Made by a program: the position numbers and the translations under genes. Below the pieces are notes generated by a model, which was given only the letters and a program-made list of their open reading frames with translations, had not been told where the DNA came from and did no database searches. This document shows, one piece after another, positions 24,953 to 36,149 of a stretch of 64,000 nt of DNA (positions are counted from its first letter, which is position 1; every line of letters starts with the position of its first letter). The stretch is from Sophora flavescens (Eukaryota > Streptophyta > Magnoliopsida > Fabales > Fabaceae): the NCBI GenBank assembly GCA_030762895.1, contig CM061070.1, positions 100,892,759 through 100,956,758 of the forward strand, in the 5' to 3' direction.

Positions 24953-27606
24953 TTGTTGTCTAATTGTTTGAACATGTTGCCTAGAAAACAACTTTCAGGT
25001 CATCTAAAACGGAAAAGAAAGAAACAAAATGAAATTGATAATGAATCTCAAAGGGGTGATCTTGATAAAAATTTGGTCAAGCATACTACAATTCCTATTC
25101 AGAATGATGCAAATCCAGATAATTCAGAGAATGAACAACTGAATAGGAATAATGTAGAGCAACATATTTTGGTTGAAAACAATGAAAATGAAGGTGAACA
25201 TCATGATGAAAATGAATATTTTGATGATGTAGGTAATAAAGAAAATGATTCTATCCACACTTTTGTTGATGAACAACCTAGTCATTCTATTCGATTAGAC
25301 ATTTGTGATCCAAGAACATGGAATAACCTTAGAAGTGACTTACGAGATGAAATACTAAAAGATAGTCCTAAAAGAGATATATATGTCAATTGTGAATGGT
25401 CCTAAGGATACTTTTGGTAGGCACTTCGCATCATCACATTACATTCGTTACTGTTCTAATGGAGAAAAACAAAATAGGAGTTGTCTTGTTTATTCAAAAG
25501 AATTAGATAGAGTTTTTTGTTTTTGCTGTAAGTTATTTGGTACAAGTCACAAATCAAATCACTTAGAAAATGAAGGTTTTATTGATTGGAAACATCTTTC
25601 TAAAAGGCTCAAAGAACATGAATCAAGTGGTGCACACATGGCTTTCATGAGTAAATGGATTGACTTACAAATCAGATTTCAAAAAAGCATAACAATTGAT
25701 AAAGATCTTCAAGCGCTTATAAGAAAAGAAAAAAAAATGGAGGGATGTTTTATTTAGGATAATTTATGTTGTTAGATATCTTACTGAACAAAATTTAGCT
25801 TTTCGTGGAAAAAAGAGATGATTAATGTAGAAAACAATGGAAACTTTTTTTGTATTGTTGAGATGATTGCTGAATGGGATCCTGTCATGCAAAAGCATTT
25901 TGATCGCATCAAGCATAATGAAATTCATTATCATTATCTTAGTCATAAGATCCAAAATGAATTGATTAATGTGTTAGGTAATGAATTTAAACGTGCAATA
26001 GTCCAAAGAGTTAAAGAAGCAAAATACTTTTCTGTGATTCTCGATTGTACTCCTTATTATGTAAGTCACCAAGAACAAATGACTCTCATACTACGTTGTG
26101 TGGATGTTTCTACAATTCCAATAAAAATAGAAGATTTTTTTGTAGAATTTTTGAAAGTTTTTTATACAACAGGTCAAGGATTGTTTGAAGAATTACAAAA
26201 TATTTTAGAAACTCTTGGTCTTGATATTAATAATGTGAGAGGACAAGGATATGATAATGGATCAAATGTGAAAGGTAAACATCAAGGTATGCAAAGAAAA
26301 TTATTAGATATAAATCCTAGGGCATTATCACACCATGTGGTTGTCATAGTCTTAACTTGATGCTTTGTGACATTGCAAATTCTTGTACTAAAGCAAAAGA
26401 CTTTTTTGGAGTGCTACAACATATTTACACTGTATTTTCTCATTCCACAAAGCGTCGGAAATTTTAAGAGATAATGTGAAAGGTTTAACTATTAAACCAT
26501 TGTCACAAACACGTTGGGAAAGTCATGTGAATAGTGTATATGCAATTAAAACTCAAGCTTTAGACATAAGAAAAGCTTTACTTCAACTAGCTGAACAAGA
26601 TAATGATCCAAAAATTAAGAGTGAAGCTGAATCTTTAGCAAGTCATGGAATTGGAAACTTTGAGTTTTTATTAGCTATAGTTATTTATTTATTAAAAAAA
26701 AAATATTTGGTTTGAGTTGTTAACTGCTGTTAATGAAATTAGTAAAAGTTTGCAAAAAAAAAAAAAAATACATGTGTATTGATGTAGCTATAGAATCAGT
26801 AAAATGTTTGATTAAGAACTTGGAAAAATATAGAGAATCTGGATTTGCAAATGCTATAGTTAGTGCTAGAAAAATTGCAAATGAAATGGAGTTTGAATGT
26901 GTGTTTGTTCAAAAACGTCAGATTCGTAGGAAAAAACACTATGATGAAAAGCCATCTGAATGCACATAACCAATCTTGAGTTTGCTGAGGTGTCTTTTAG
27001 GATCCATTATTATTTATACATTGTAGATCAAGCAATTAGCTCACTTAATAGAAGATTTGAGCAGTATAGCACATATGAGGAGACTATTGGTTTTTTTGTT
27101 TAGAATTAAAAGGTTTAGGTCATTCGTTGATAAGGACTTGAAATTATGTTGCAAACATCTTGAATCTTATGTAAAACATGATAATTCTTATGATCTTGAT
27201 GGGGAAATTTTATTTGAAGAATTAAAAGTCATTAGAAAGGTTTTAACAATTGAATCAAAATCAAGCTTTTTGATATTGAGTTCTTTGAAGACATTTAATT
27301 ATTTTCCTAATGCATGCACAACTTATAGAATAATATTAACTATCCATGTTACTATTTTATCAGCTGAGAGAAGTTTTTATAAATTGAAACTTTTAAAATC
27401 TTATTTACGATCTACTATGTCACAATGTAGATTAAATTGTCTTGCTTTGATTTCTATCGAAAATGATTTTTTTAAAAACCTTGATTATGATTGGATTATT
27501 AATGATTTTGCAGCAAAAAAAACAAGGAGGACAATCTTCTAATGATTGTAAGGGCATCATTTTCCTGATTTCGCCCAAGGCACCCAAAATCCCAGGACCA
27601 GCCCTG
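24953..27606 (+). pseudogene. hAT transposase relic (TTF zinc finger / ZMYM1-like type)
   Basis: Consecutive frames give one degraded protein of about 800 residues. It has a basic and acidic N-terminus (24953-25405) and a TTF-type finger region with RSCLVYSKELDRVFCFCCKLF (25383-25757). A DUF4371-like part of the RNase H fold follows, with FSVILDCT and GQGYDNGSN holding candidate catalytic aspartates (25818-26360). A C-terminal dimerisation block (27057-27542) includes LSAERSFYKLKLLKSYLRSTMSQ with the conserved Glu. Frameshifts near 25390, 25735, 25815, 26335 and 26755 show it is dead. The sequence CCAGGACCAGCCCTG ends at 27606 and, inverted, gives CAGGGCTGGTCCTGG, a plausible hAT terminal repeat; the 5' partner was not found. 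Confidence 0.8.
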
Positions 27607-27779
27607 GACTAGAATAACAATTATGGTCAAAGCACATGTCAATCAACAATGTAGGAAACATAAACTTTAACACTGCATACATAGTGTCCGATAGGGATAT
27701 AGATCATTTATGTTAAAGTACTGATATTTCACATAAAGAATAATGAATATAGAGAAGCATAAATAATTAAGAGAGATAT

Positions 27780-28194
27780 TGTAACCCCCGGGTGCTGACG
27801 AGGGCGGGGAGTGGTCGCCGGTGCAAAGAGAGCATGGACAAGGAGCGACTCCTGGCAGGCTTCTAGGCGGAGGGGCATGTGAACGAACCGATAAAACACC
27901 GGAATAAAAGGGATCCTGAGACTGTGTAGGTATGGGACTATACAGTTGATGAAGGCTTATATGAATATGAATTTATTGGTTCTACCTATACTAACAAGAT
28001 GCATCTTCTTTTCGGTAGCCCATCACTTAAGAACTCCATAGTTAAGCGTGCTTGACTTGGAGCAATTCTGGGATGGGCGACCTTCTGGGACGTTTTCCCA
28101 GGAAGCGTGTGAGTGAGGACAAAAGCACGCTGAAAAGACTCGTGTTGGTTTGTAGGGACAGTCGTCAACCCATAGAGTAGCCAGGGATGTTCCA
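27780..28194 (+). repeat. Cassandra 5' LTR
   Basis: 415 bases. The final TTCCA stands where TTACA would be expected for this LTR type, so the 3' terminus is slightly mutated. Confidence 0.8.
28013..28112 (+). ncRNA. 5S-rRNA-derived domain in Cassandra LTR 1
   Basis: It contains the 5S landmarks in order: AGCCCATCACTTAAGAACTC, the A-box-like GTTAAGCGTGCTTG, the intermediate-element-like GGGATGGGCGACC and the C-box-like CTTCTGGGACGTTTTCCC. Known Cassandra 5S domains keep the RNA polymerase III internal promoter. This copy keeps all three boxes with a few changes. It is not a ribosomal 5S gene. Confidence 0.8.
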
Positions 28195-28196
28195 AA

Positions 28197-28208
28197 TGGT
28201 ATCAGAGC
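28197..28208 (+). promoter_or_regulatory. Cassandra primer-binding site
   Basis: Exact TGGTATCAGAGC two bases after the LTR end, complementary to the 3' end of initiator tRNA-Met. Confidence 0.85.
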
Positions 28209-28393
28209 GGCACCTCTCCCAGTACGGTGTGACTCATGGCAGGCTTCTAGGCGGAGGGTCACGTGAACGAACCGATAAAACACCGGAATGATAGGGATCC
28301 TGAGACTGTGTAGGTATGTGACTATACAGTTGAGGAAGGCTTATATGAATTGATTGGTACTACCTATACTAACAAGATGCATCTTCTTTTCGA

Positions 28394-28493
28394 AAGCCCA
28401 TCACTTAAGAACTCCATAGTTAAGCGTGCTTGACTTGGAGCAATTCTGGGATAGGCGACCTCCTGGGAAGTTTTCCCAGGAAGCGTGTGAGTG
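28394..28493 (+). ncRNA. 5S-rRNA-derived domain in Cassandra LTR 2
   Basis: This has the same landmarks as the copy at 28013. The intermediate element reads GGGATAGGCGACC and the C box CTCCTGGGAAGTTTTCCC. The C box is closer to cellular 5S than in LTR 1, while the intermediate element has one extra change. Confidence 0.8.
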
Positions 28494-28528
28494 ATGATAA
28501 AAGCACGCTGAAAAAACTCGTGTTGGTA

Positions 28529-29715
28529 CTGGAATTTACTCAGTCATACAAAATATTCAAAGCATGCCTCATTCACTTAATAGAGGACTTATTTATAGGG
28601 GTTACTCTTATCCTATTATCAGAATTAAAACATAACTAACTAACTCTCCTGCTTACCTACTAGTTTGTTACAACTTTGACCCATTCCCATTAAAATTTTG
28701 ACCCTTTCCTTTTCCTATAATAAACTTGTAGACCTTTTCCCCATATGGTTTCTCCTACGGTTTGTTGCTCTGAATTGGCCCTAAAAATACCTCCTCCCTT
28801 AGAAACAACCTTGTCCTCAAGGTTGAAATCTGGAAACTGATTTCTAATGAGAGGTGCCTTCCCAAGTAGCTTCTTCTGATAGTTTTCATTGCCACTGCAC
28901 CAAAACTTGAGGAATTTCTGTGCCATATTGAGTAATTATGCGACTGCCCAGAATTATGAAAGGTTGGTAAGTCTCGGTGGTGCCTTGCAATTCTGCTAGA
29001 AGATCAGGTTCTACTTGATGATTACCTACAGCTTTTTGGAGCTGAGAAACATGGAAAACTGGATGTATGTGTGCTTATTCAGGGAGCTGCAATTTGAAAG
29101 CCACAACTCCAACTTGTTGTAGAACTAAATATGGACCATAGTATCTTGGTGAGAGCTTAGGATGCATCTTTGTAGGCATAGAAGTTTGTCTGTGAGGTCT
29201 GATCTTTAGGTATACCCAATCTCCTGGCTGAATCTGAGAATCTTTCCTATGCATGTTAGCATAATGAGCTATCTGGTTTTGTGCTTTTTGCAGATGGAAC
29301 TTTAACTGCTTCAAGGCTTCATCTCTGTCCATCAAATCTTGTGCAACTGCTTCCACAAGTGTCTCCCCGAGGATAAATTTAGCCAAAGAAGGTGGAGGTT
29401 TTTCGTATACCACCTCAAAGGGTGTGCAATGTGAAACACTCTGGAGGTTGATATTATACAAGTATTCTGTACAAGTTATAAAATCTGCCCACGTCTTTGG
29501 TTGTTATGAACTGAAGCACCTGAGGTAGGTTTCCAGGGTTCTATTAAGGACTTATGTCTGTCCATCCGATTCAGGATGGTAGGTTGTGCTCATCTTTAAT
29601 GTAGTACCATGCAATTTTAAGAATTCCTGCCAGAAATGACTAATAAAAGTAGGGTCTCTATCATCGACAATAGAGATAGGAACCCCATGCAATCGAATGA
29701 TCTGAGCTTATTCCC
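28529..29715 (-). pseudogene. Ty3 chromovirus 3' fragment: integrase, chromodomain, partial LTR
   Basis: Minus-strand frames give the end of the integrase core (IVDDRDPTF, then TTYHPESDGQT around 29560-29680). Next is the C-terminal module (TPFEVVYEKPPPSLAKFI, AHYANMHRKDSQIQPGDWVY, MHPKLSPRYYGPYLVLQQVG; 29075-29461), then a chromodomain-like end (VLVQWQ, EEATWEGTS, FPDFNLEDKV; about 28780-28960). Stops at about 28960 and 29500 break it. The part from 28529 to about 28690 is LTR-like. It is truncated at about 29715, so RT and gag are gone. The FNLEDKV ending suggests a chromovirus lineage different from the 1487-8761 element. Confidence 0.75.
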
Positions 29716-29988
29716 AATGAATTTAAAACTGAACAACGTAGATTGTTTCTCTCTACACGTTATGAAGAAGCATATTTAATTTGCAATATGCAGTAAAGTT
29801 AAAGACAAAGCTTAGGATAGAAAACAAAAATAAAAAATAAAGGGCAAAGATTCAATCTGAGATAAACAAGAGGGCATTGAATCTTAGGGTGGAAGGTTCA
29901 TAAACAGGTAAAAGACCAACCATCGGCTTCTCCCTTAACAACGTGCCTTAACAACAAAATACCTGAATATACATGGACTTGTCTGTAA

Positions 29989-30248
29989 GGTGGCGTATGG
30001 TTCCTGAAATATTTTATTTCCAGACAAATTACATTTTGGGGAATCACATTCCCGGGAATGTTTCTTTCCCATCTTCGCATATGAGAATAGAGTTTTCACA
30101 AGTTTAAAAATATCATTCACTAATTTTATTCTTGGACTATTTTATGCCTGAGAATAAATTTTTAAAACTTGTATCAAACATAAGAAACTTTTATTCCCTT
30201 GCCAACATTCCTGGGAATACTTTTATAAAACTTGTACCGAACGCTACT
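29989..30248. mobile_element. Candidate PIF/Harbinger-like MITE
   Basis: This 260-base AT-rich piece has imperfect inverted ends (GGTGGCGTATGGTTCC and, inverted from the right, AGTAGCGTTCGGTAC). It is flanked by TAA on both sides (29986-29988 and 30249-30251). It contains CATTCCCGGGAATG and CATTCCTGGGAATAC, words common in plant Tourist-like MITEs. No ORF is seen. The sequence just left (29716-29985) and right (30252-30438) was not assigned. Confidence 0.5.
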
Positions 30249-30438
30249 TAAGGGTAATAGTACCTTATATAATTAAGGAAATTCAATTGACAAAATTTTG
30301 GGTGGGAACATGAACTCAAGCATAAAAGTCTCATTTAGTTTGAGTCTTTGAGGTAGAGAGAGAAGAATTCATATTTACGCAACAAATAGAGTACTTCCAA
30401 CATTAGTGAGGACCATTCTATCAATGTCATCATTTCAC

Positions 30439-31096
30439 TGAAGGAAATTTACATAAACATAGATACAAATTACAGCATATTACATGTTTGCATGTTGCAT
30501 AAAAGAGAAGGTTTAAGATTAGGATGTGTTCCTGGTGCTGAAGGATCCATTGCAATAGTGTTCAACTTTCCTATCCAAAGAATATCTTCTTGAAAGTCTT
30601 CCAGAAGTGAGTGAGAAGTGAGAGTGAACTCCCAACCTAATGAGTCTATTTTGATTATTCACCATAAATAAAACTGTTAATGGGGACAGTTTTATAACTC
30701 ATCAGATGGGATTAGAGCGACCTCTCATAATACTTGTATAAATGGCCCAATCCATCATGATCCAATTATAAGACAAAGCCCAAATTACAATATTCATAAA
30801 ATTGACCCATGCATTATTAGAAATAAAATAAATTCCATAATTAATATATCAATGATTAATGATTTTAATTGTTGATAAATAATAATCCATACAAGAGATA
30901 AAGAAAGTTCAACAATTAATCTTCACTCTCACTTCACACTCACTTCAGGAAGACGTACTGGAAGATATTCGATGGATAGGAAAGCTGAACACTATTGCAA
31001 TGGACTTTTCAGCACCAGGTACAAATCCTAATCTTAAACCTTCTCTTTTATGCAATATGGTGTAATTTGTATCTATGTTTATGTAAATTACCTTCA
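30439..31096. repeat. Large inverted repeat with about 180-base arms
   Basis: The arms 30439-30628 and 30923-31096 are imperfect reverse complements around a 294-base AT-rich spacer. Each arm holds a CT-rich leader, then GCAATGGA(T/C), an ATG-initiated tiny exon (MDxSAPG) and, on the right arm, CCAGGT, a good splice donor at 31018/31019. The right arm reads towards a Ty1 gag fragment at 32748. A single-stranded copy would form a long hairpin. Confidence 0.7.
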
Positions 31097-32747
31097 ATTA
31101 ATTAGATACATGTTATAACTATTGTGTAAATCATATGAACCCTAATTTAGGGATTTTACTAAGATCATGTTATATCATTGTTGCATGTTGTTGTTGTGAC
31201 TTGATTTTCGTGTACCAAAAATGGTTTTCCTGGAACCGTTCTTTTTTTTTATACCAGAAATTCGAAACCTTTTCTTCACCCAACATTTTCGAAAATTGAT
31301 CGAGGGCTTCTGTTCCTGCATGCATTTCGAACATCATAGTAAAAAATCATGCGTTTTAGTTTGACGAACTGAGAGAATTTCTCCTCTCATTTTCGCGGGT
31401 TTTTCTTCGCACGAAGCCTAAGTTTTCGTATCAGATTTCTTCCTTAAAATGACGCGAATCATGAAATTGTTATGGGGCTTTTGTATTTTGGCAACTTGTG
31501 ATTAAAACCCCTCAAACCCCATCAAAAATTAGTGAGGAAAATTGAAGAACCAATCGAATCTCGTTCGTGGGTCGTCGCGACCCGAATTCTACAATCCGGG
31601 TGAGGAAGATGACTTCCTCCACGACGCCCACTCGAGGGTCCATCGCGTGGGCCCACTTTCAAAGCCCAATTTTTTTTTTATTTTTTCACCAAAATTATTT
31701 ATTTAATATTCTGTGTTTTTTGGCATTTTTTTTGGAAATTTTTGGATATCCCTATATATTTGATATCATTAAATCCGAAAATAATGTGCAATTTTAAATA
31801 TTGTACTCTCAGTTTTTGGGTCTAAAATTTATTGTGGTCATTCCATAGTCTTTCAGTGACATTTTGATATGGTTTTCCCATTTCAGCAGTTTTTTAGCTT
31901 AAAAGTTGTTTCATAGATAATCTATCATGTTTAGCATTTTACTTAAATTTATAAAAAAAGCTTTTTTTTAGGAAAAAAAAACTGTTTTATGCCATCTAGT
32001 TTTTTCTAGTTAAGATTTTTGTGATTTGATTATTTTTCATTATCAAAACTCTCTTCCCTATTTACCCCTGAAAAACTAACTTCTAAACAAATATTATTAA
32101 ATTATACAAATAACATCATACCCTTTTTGGTAATTTATTATATAAAGTGATTTTTTTACACCTCCCAAACAAAATAGATTATCTTAAAATCGCTTTTCAG
32201 CAAACAGACCCAAACAAAAACAGATTCTGATTATAATCGATTATCTCAATAATCGATTATACAAAAATTGATTATCAGCATAATTTTTTTTTCAGCTTTC
32301 CCAAACACACACTCTCTCTATTTTTGATGTCACTGCAATAGAATAATTTTGTTTAGGCCTTAACATAAATTGTTTATTTCATTATTATGCATGATATAAT
32401 TTTATCATATTATTTTGAGCATAATTATTCTTAATTTGTGCTCACCTATCGTGGGTACACTTATAGAAATTTTGTGAATTTAAATGATTAAAATTTTTAT
32501 TTAATCGTAGTTGATATTGCATTAATAATGATTATGCCCTATCGATATGTTGTTATTAATGTAATTAGTTCTTAAGTATAATGAGCCATTGATTTTATGC
32601 TTATGTCTATCACTTTTCAAATACCCTATCGGTATTAGAATTTTGGTGATATAAGAAATCTGTATTAGGGGCATGTTTGGCTTGACAAATGTGGAATAGT
32701 TTATTCTTAAATACATAATAATTTATGTATAATGTTTCTCTATTGTT
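31097..32747. other. AT-rich stretch without a recognised gene
   Basis: No supported ORF is present. A short CpG-rich patch (CGTGGGTCGTCGCGACCCGA, about 31565-31584) stands out from its AT-rich surroundings. Near 32170-32270 are small palindromic words such as ATAATCGATTAT and TTATAATCGATTATC, possibly a decayed MITE. It may be leader or LTR of the Ty1 element whose gag starts at about 32748, but no primer-binding word was found. Confidence 0.3.
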
Positions 32748-33051
32748 TTGATGTCAGCTTTCTTCCCTAACTCTGTAAAGACTCTAAATGGGACCAATTA
32801 TGAGGACTGGAAAGAGTCTATAGATCTCTACCTGGCTATCGCTAACCTTGACTTGGCCTTGAGGGTCGAAAAGCCTACATCCCTCATAAATGAGTCTTCC
32901 TATGCTCAAAGGATTTTCCTTGAAAAATGGGAACACTCTAATAAGGTGTGCCTAAAGGTGATAACGTATACTATGGAGAAGTCTATTAGACAAAGCATTC
33001 CTGAAAGCCATAGTGCCAAGGAATATTTCAAATCCGTTGGTGAGAAATTTA
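32748..33051 (+). pseudogene. Ty1/copia gag N-terminal fragment (UBN2-like)
   Basis: The reading frame gives FPNSVKTLNGTNYEDWKESI, YLAIANLDLAL and KEYFKSVGEKF, the usual start of plant copia gag proteins. The family continues for several hundred residues to a zinc knuckle. Here the gag reading ends where CACTAATGC begins at 33052, so a CACTA-type sequence truncates it. The ATG in ATGTCAGC (32750-32752) is the likely start. Confidence 0.7.
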
Positions 33052-33069
33052 CACTAATGCATGAAGCAC

Positions 33070-33350
33070 TTTTAACGTCTGTTAAAAGTGACTTTTAATG
33101 TCAAAAAAATACTAGACATTAATACAACCGATGTTAAAAGTCACACTTTTAACACCTGTTAAGAACGTTAAAGTTTACTTTTAACGTCGGTTTTTTAATT
33201 AACAGACGTTAAAAGATTACTTTTAATATATGTTTCTCTATCTAACTGATTAGTCAACAAACGTTAAAAGTAATCTTTTAATTTTATGCTTCACAGACGT
33301 GAAAGATTACTTTTAACGTCTATTGTATAAACAACAGACGTTAAAAGTAT
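33070..33350. repeat. CACTA subterminal repeat cluster
   Basis: About ten copies of TTTTAACGTCTG / CAGACGTTAAAA variants occur in both orientations within 280 bases, for example at 33069, 33205, 33261, 33312 and 33334. Such clusters are the binding sites of the element's own transposase accessory protein. Confidence 0.7.
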
Positions 33351-33542
33351 TCTTTTTTAAATATTGGTTATGCAATATATCCCTTTCCCAGCTCCCTGCA
33401 TACACTAACAAGTCTAGAATACAGAATTGCACAGAATTTGCACAGATTACAGAATTTGCATTCCAATTCAGAACTAGTCACAATTATACAGAATTTTCCT
33501 TTACACAATTTAGAATATATTCTATACTAGCTAACACAAGAC

Positions 33543-33544
33543 CA

Positions 33545-33620
<76 letters not shown>
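33543..33620. repeat. (CA)n(TA)n compound microsatellite
   Basis: A CA run at about 33545-33574 passes straight into a TA run to about 33620. Confidence 0.95.
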
Positions 33621-33624
<4 letters not shown>

Positions 33625-34244
33625 GTTAATTCATACAAACTACTCAATATCTTCCAAGTATGCAGGATCTATATTTTCTAATCTTTTCTCTACAACGTAT
33701 TTAAAAAAGAACGTTGCAAAGCGCAACCTCAAGTCTTTAAAATCCTCTTTAGAAAGAGGAGATTAATCGCTAAAAGCTTGCACAAGTTCAAATAAAATCA
33801 ACATTAAATTAAGTCATCAAAAAAAAAAATATAATTAAATAACTTGTTTAATTAATTACCTTCTTCCATCCCTCAGTAATAGATGCGGAGAAAATATTCA
33901 ACATATGAAATATCACATAATATGCACACAACTAACCATCTTTTTATCTACGAGACTACAAATGAATATGAAATTTAATGTTAACTAAATGTATATATTG
34001 TAATTATAATATTAATTACTATTTAATAAACTACATACCTTGAGGATAATCCATTCAGGATTTGTTTTTGACTTTAAAGTCCTACTTTTCCCATTAGCAC
34101 AAGAAATGCTACATGCCTTCGTAGCGCTATAATAAACAAAATATTCATGTCAATTATTTGTTCATGTGTAATAAAATAACAAAAATGTTATTCCAACACC
34201 CATATCAACAACCATACGGTGACAACCGTATATATGAACAATGA

Positions 34245-34842
34245 TTTGTCTTTTTTTTTTGTTAAATATTTAGATTTTTTGAGTACTAACATTTTTGGTT
34301 AATTACTTGGAAATATTTGGTTAATCACCTACAAATATTTGGTTAATTCAGTTCATTATATGGTTAATGGGTCATCATGAAGCTTACAATCATTTTCCAC
34401 AACCATGTAAATATTTGGTTAATCACGTGCAAATATTTTGTTAATTAAGTTCATTATATGGTTAATGGGTCATCCCAAAGCTTACAATCATTTTCCACAA
34501 ACATGTAAATATATGGTTAATCACCCATTAACCATATAAAGAACCGAATTAACCAAATATTTGCACGTAATTAACCCTATATTTACATGTTTGTGGAAAA
34601 TGATTGTAAGCTTCAGGATGACCCATTAACCATATAATGAACTGAATTAACCAAATATTTGCACGTGATTAACCAAATATTTACATGGTTGTGGAAAATG
34701 ATTGTAAGCTTCAAGATGACCCATTAACCATATAATGAACTGAGTTAATCAAATATTTGCACGTGATAAACCAAATATTTGCATGTAATTAACAAAAAAT
34801 GTTAGTACTCAAAAAAGCTAAATATTTTTTTTAAAAAAAAGG
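34245..34842. repeat. Near-600-base foldback (imperfect palindrome)
   Basis: The outer words TTTTTTGAGTACTAACATTTTT (left) and AAAATGTTAGTACTCAAAAAA (right) pair, and pairing continues inward to a centre near 34525-34540. Each arm contains repeats of AAATATTTGGTTAATCAC and GTTCATTATATGGTTAATGG. No ORF. It sits within the CACTA remnant and could be a separate foldback/MITE insertion. Confidence 0.75.
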
Positions 34843-35085
34843 TCAAAATTACAAAAATGCCACTGCACAGTGGAGTTGTAGCTGGAGTTGTCGTACGTGG
34901 GTTGTTAGAATAACATAGCTGTAAAAAACAAATGTTACAAATTAAATTAAATAGAAGTTTACGTACGTATTGAATGAGGCTGCCACCTCCTTCTGCGGCT
35001 CTTGGTGCAGCGAGCATAAGAAGACTACGATATGCTTGGTAGGATGAAGTAGGACCAACTGCCAATGCTCTCGCCATATGTAAGG

Positions 35086-35090
<5 letters not shown>

Positions 35091-35151
<61 letters not shown>
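35091..35151. repeat. (TA)n microsatellite
   Basis: Pure TA run of about 30 units between exon-like segments of the CACTA remnant. Confidence 0.95.
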
Positions 35152-35153
<2 letters not shown>

Positions 35154-35562
35154 CTGATCACTTCCTCCCATTAAGTTCTGCATGTCTGCACTGAGTTTAC
35201 TGTGATCGGTCAAGAAATCAACTAGAATGATTGTGGGGTCTAAGAATCTGTAAACATTGTAGCCCCTGTCAAGTTGAAGGCGATGTAGATACCTAAGATA
35301 TGAAATAAGTAGATTTTAATTACGTAATATATTGAAATAAATTATAAAATTGAAATAAATTATAAAATTAAAATGTACTTCCAGATACTTGGAATCGTGT
35401 TGGCTATCCATTGACCATATGTGCAAAATTGACCAATATCCTCACCGGTGAAGTGTAATCCACACCAAATGCACACAAACGAGTTAAGGGAGACTGACGA
35501 TGCGTTATCGGCTTCGGCTTTGCCTTCAATTGTAAATAAAGAAAGCATAAGTTTAATTGAGA

Positions 35563-36060
35563 ATAAAGAAAATATAAGTAATTGAGAAATATGATTACGA
35601 ATATACCTGGGACAAATCCAACTCCCGCTGTTTCAACTCCAACTCACACTGTTTCAACTCCATCTCCCTCTTCGACAACTCCTCCACCTCCACACGTGTC
35701 TTTGGACAACTCCCTTTTGTGCTCACGTGTGAAGGTTGGGCAACTCCCGCTGTTTATTGGGATTGCATGGATGAAAACTACTTCATAAGAAATTGCATGA
35801 AGGCTGGGTTCGTTAGAAACCTACTCATCAGCTTATATGTAAAACTTGGGTCGGCAATGAGCTCATGTTTAACCTCTTCTCTAAGCTCCTCCTTATCGAT
35901 CACCTGCTCGACCCGCCTATGTGACGTGCATGATCCATGGAATTTCTTAATGCCCACCGTCCCTAGAACACCACTGACACGACCAGGGTGGTCGTCTTTG
36001 CCTAGGGCAACGACCAAGATATCCCGACGTCCTTGTTAAACGAATGAACCTTGCGAGCTT
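35563..36060 (-). pseudogene. En/Spm-type plant transposase accessory protein fragment
   Basis: On the minus strand a start-like block QGRRDILVVALGKDDHPGRV is followed by VGIKKFHGSC, VIDKEELREEVKHELIADPS and a terminal FLTNPAFMQF. Family members carry GRxDILTxAxGxPEHPGRVR at the same place. Further downstream (about 35600-35740) a Glu/Lys/Leu-rich coiled-coil-like piece (ELSKREMELKQCELEL) appears after a frame change. In CACTA elements such proteins bind the subterminal repeats. Stops and frame changes make this copy non-functional as read, though some breaks may be introns. Confidence 0.6.
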
Positions 36061-36149
36061 TTTTCCTTCAGCTCCTCCTACAAAGACGAAATTAAAAAAA
36101 CGTGTAAGACAATGTATTACAAATATCAAGTAGAGTGGCAGTTAGTTTG

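Larger units (their letters stand above)
27780..28528 (+). mobile_element. Cassandra-like TRIM retrotransposon, partial
   Basis: One nearly complete LTR (27780-28194) begins TGTAACCCCCGGGTGC and ends AGGGATGTTCCA. It is followed by the initiator tRNA-Met primer-binding word TGGTATCAGAGC at 28197-28208. A second, partial LTR copy (28230-28528) follows after only about 20 internal bases; it lacks the first 75 or so LTR bases and its last about 80. Each LTR carries a 5S-rRNA-like domain, the hallmark of Cassandra elements. There is no coding capacity. The near-absence of an internal region suggests deletion. The right side abuts a Ty3 fragment with no duplication visible. Confidence 0.85.
33052..36130 (-). 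mobile_element. En/Spm (CACTA) transposon remnant
   Basis: The left side starts with CACTAATGC and runs into subterminal repeats at 33070-33350, variants of ACAGACGTTAAAAGT in both orientations. These are the transposase-binding arrays of CACTA elements. Minus-strand exon-like pieces lie at 35563-36060, including GRRDILVVALGKDDHPGRV, the start of the plant En/Spm accessory protein. The segment also holds (CA)n(TA)n at 33543-33620, a foldback at 34245-34842 and (TA)n at 35091-35151. The right terminus was not found, so the extent is approximate. Confidence 0.6.

Noticed and set aside
23703..27606. Fusion of Ty3 gag and hAT transposase into one gene
   Set aside because: They are separated by over 800 bases, are from unrelated superfamilies, and both are broken; adjacency reflects nesting.
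28013..28112. Genuine 5S ribosomal RNA gene
   Set aside because: It lies inside an LTR with flanking Cassandra sequence and a primer-binding site, occurs twice in LTR copies, and differs from cellular 5S in several places.
33052..36130. Complete CACTA element with both ends
   Set aside because: Only the left CACTA word and subterminal repeats are convincing. No matching inverted TAGTG end with repeats was found on the right, so it is listed as a remnant.
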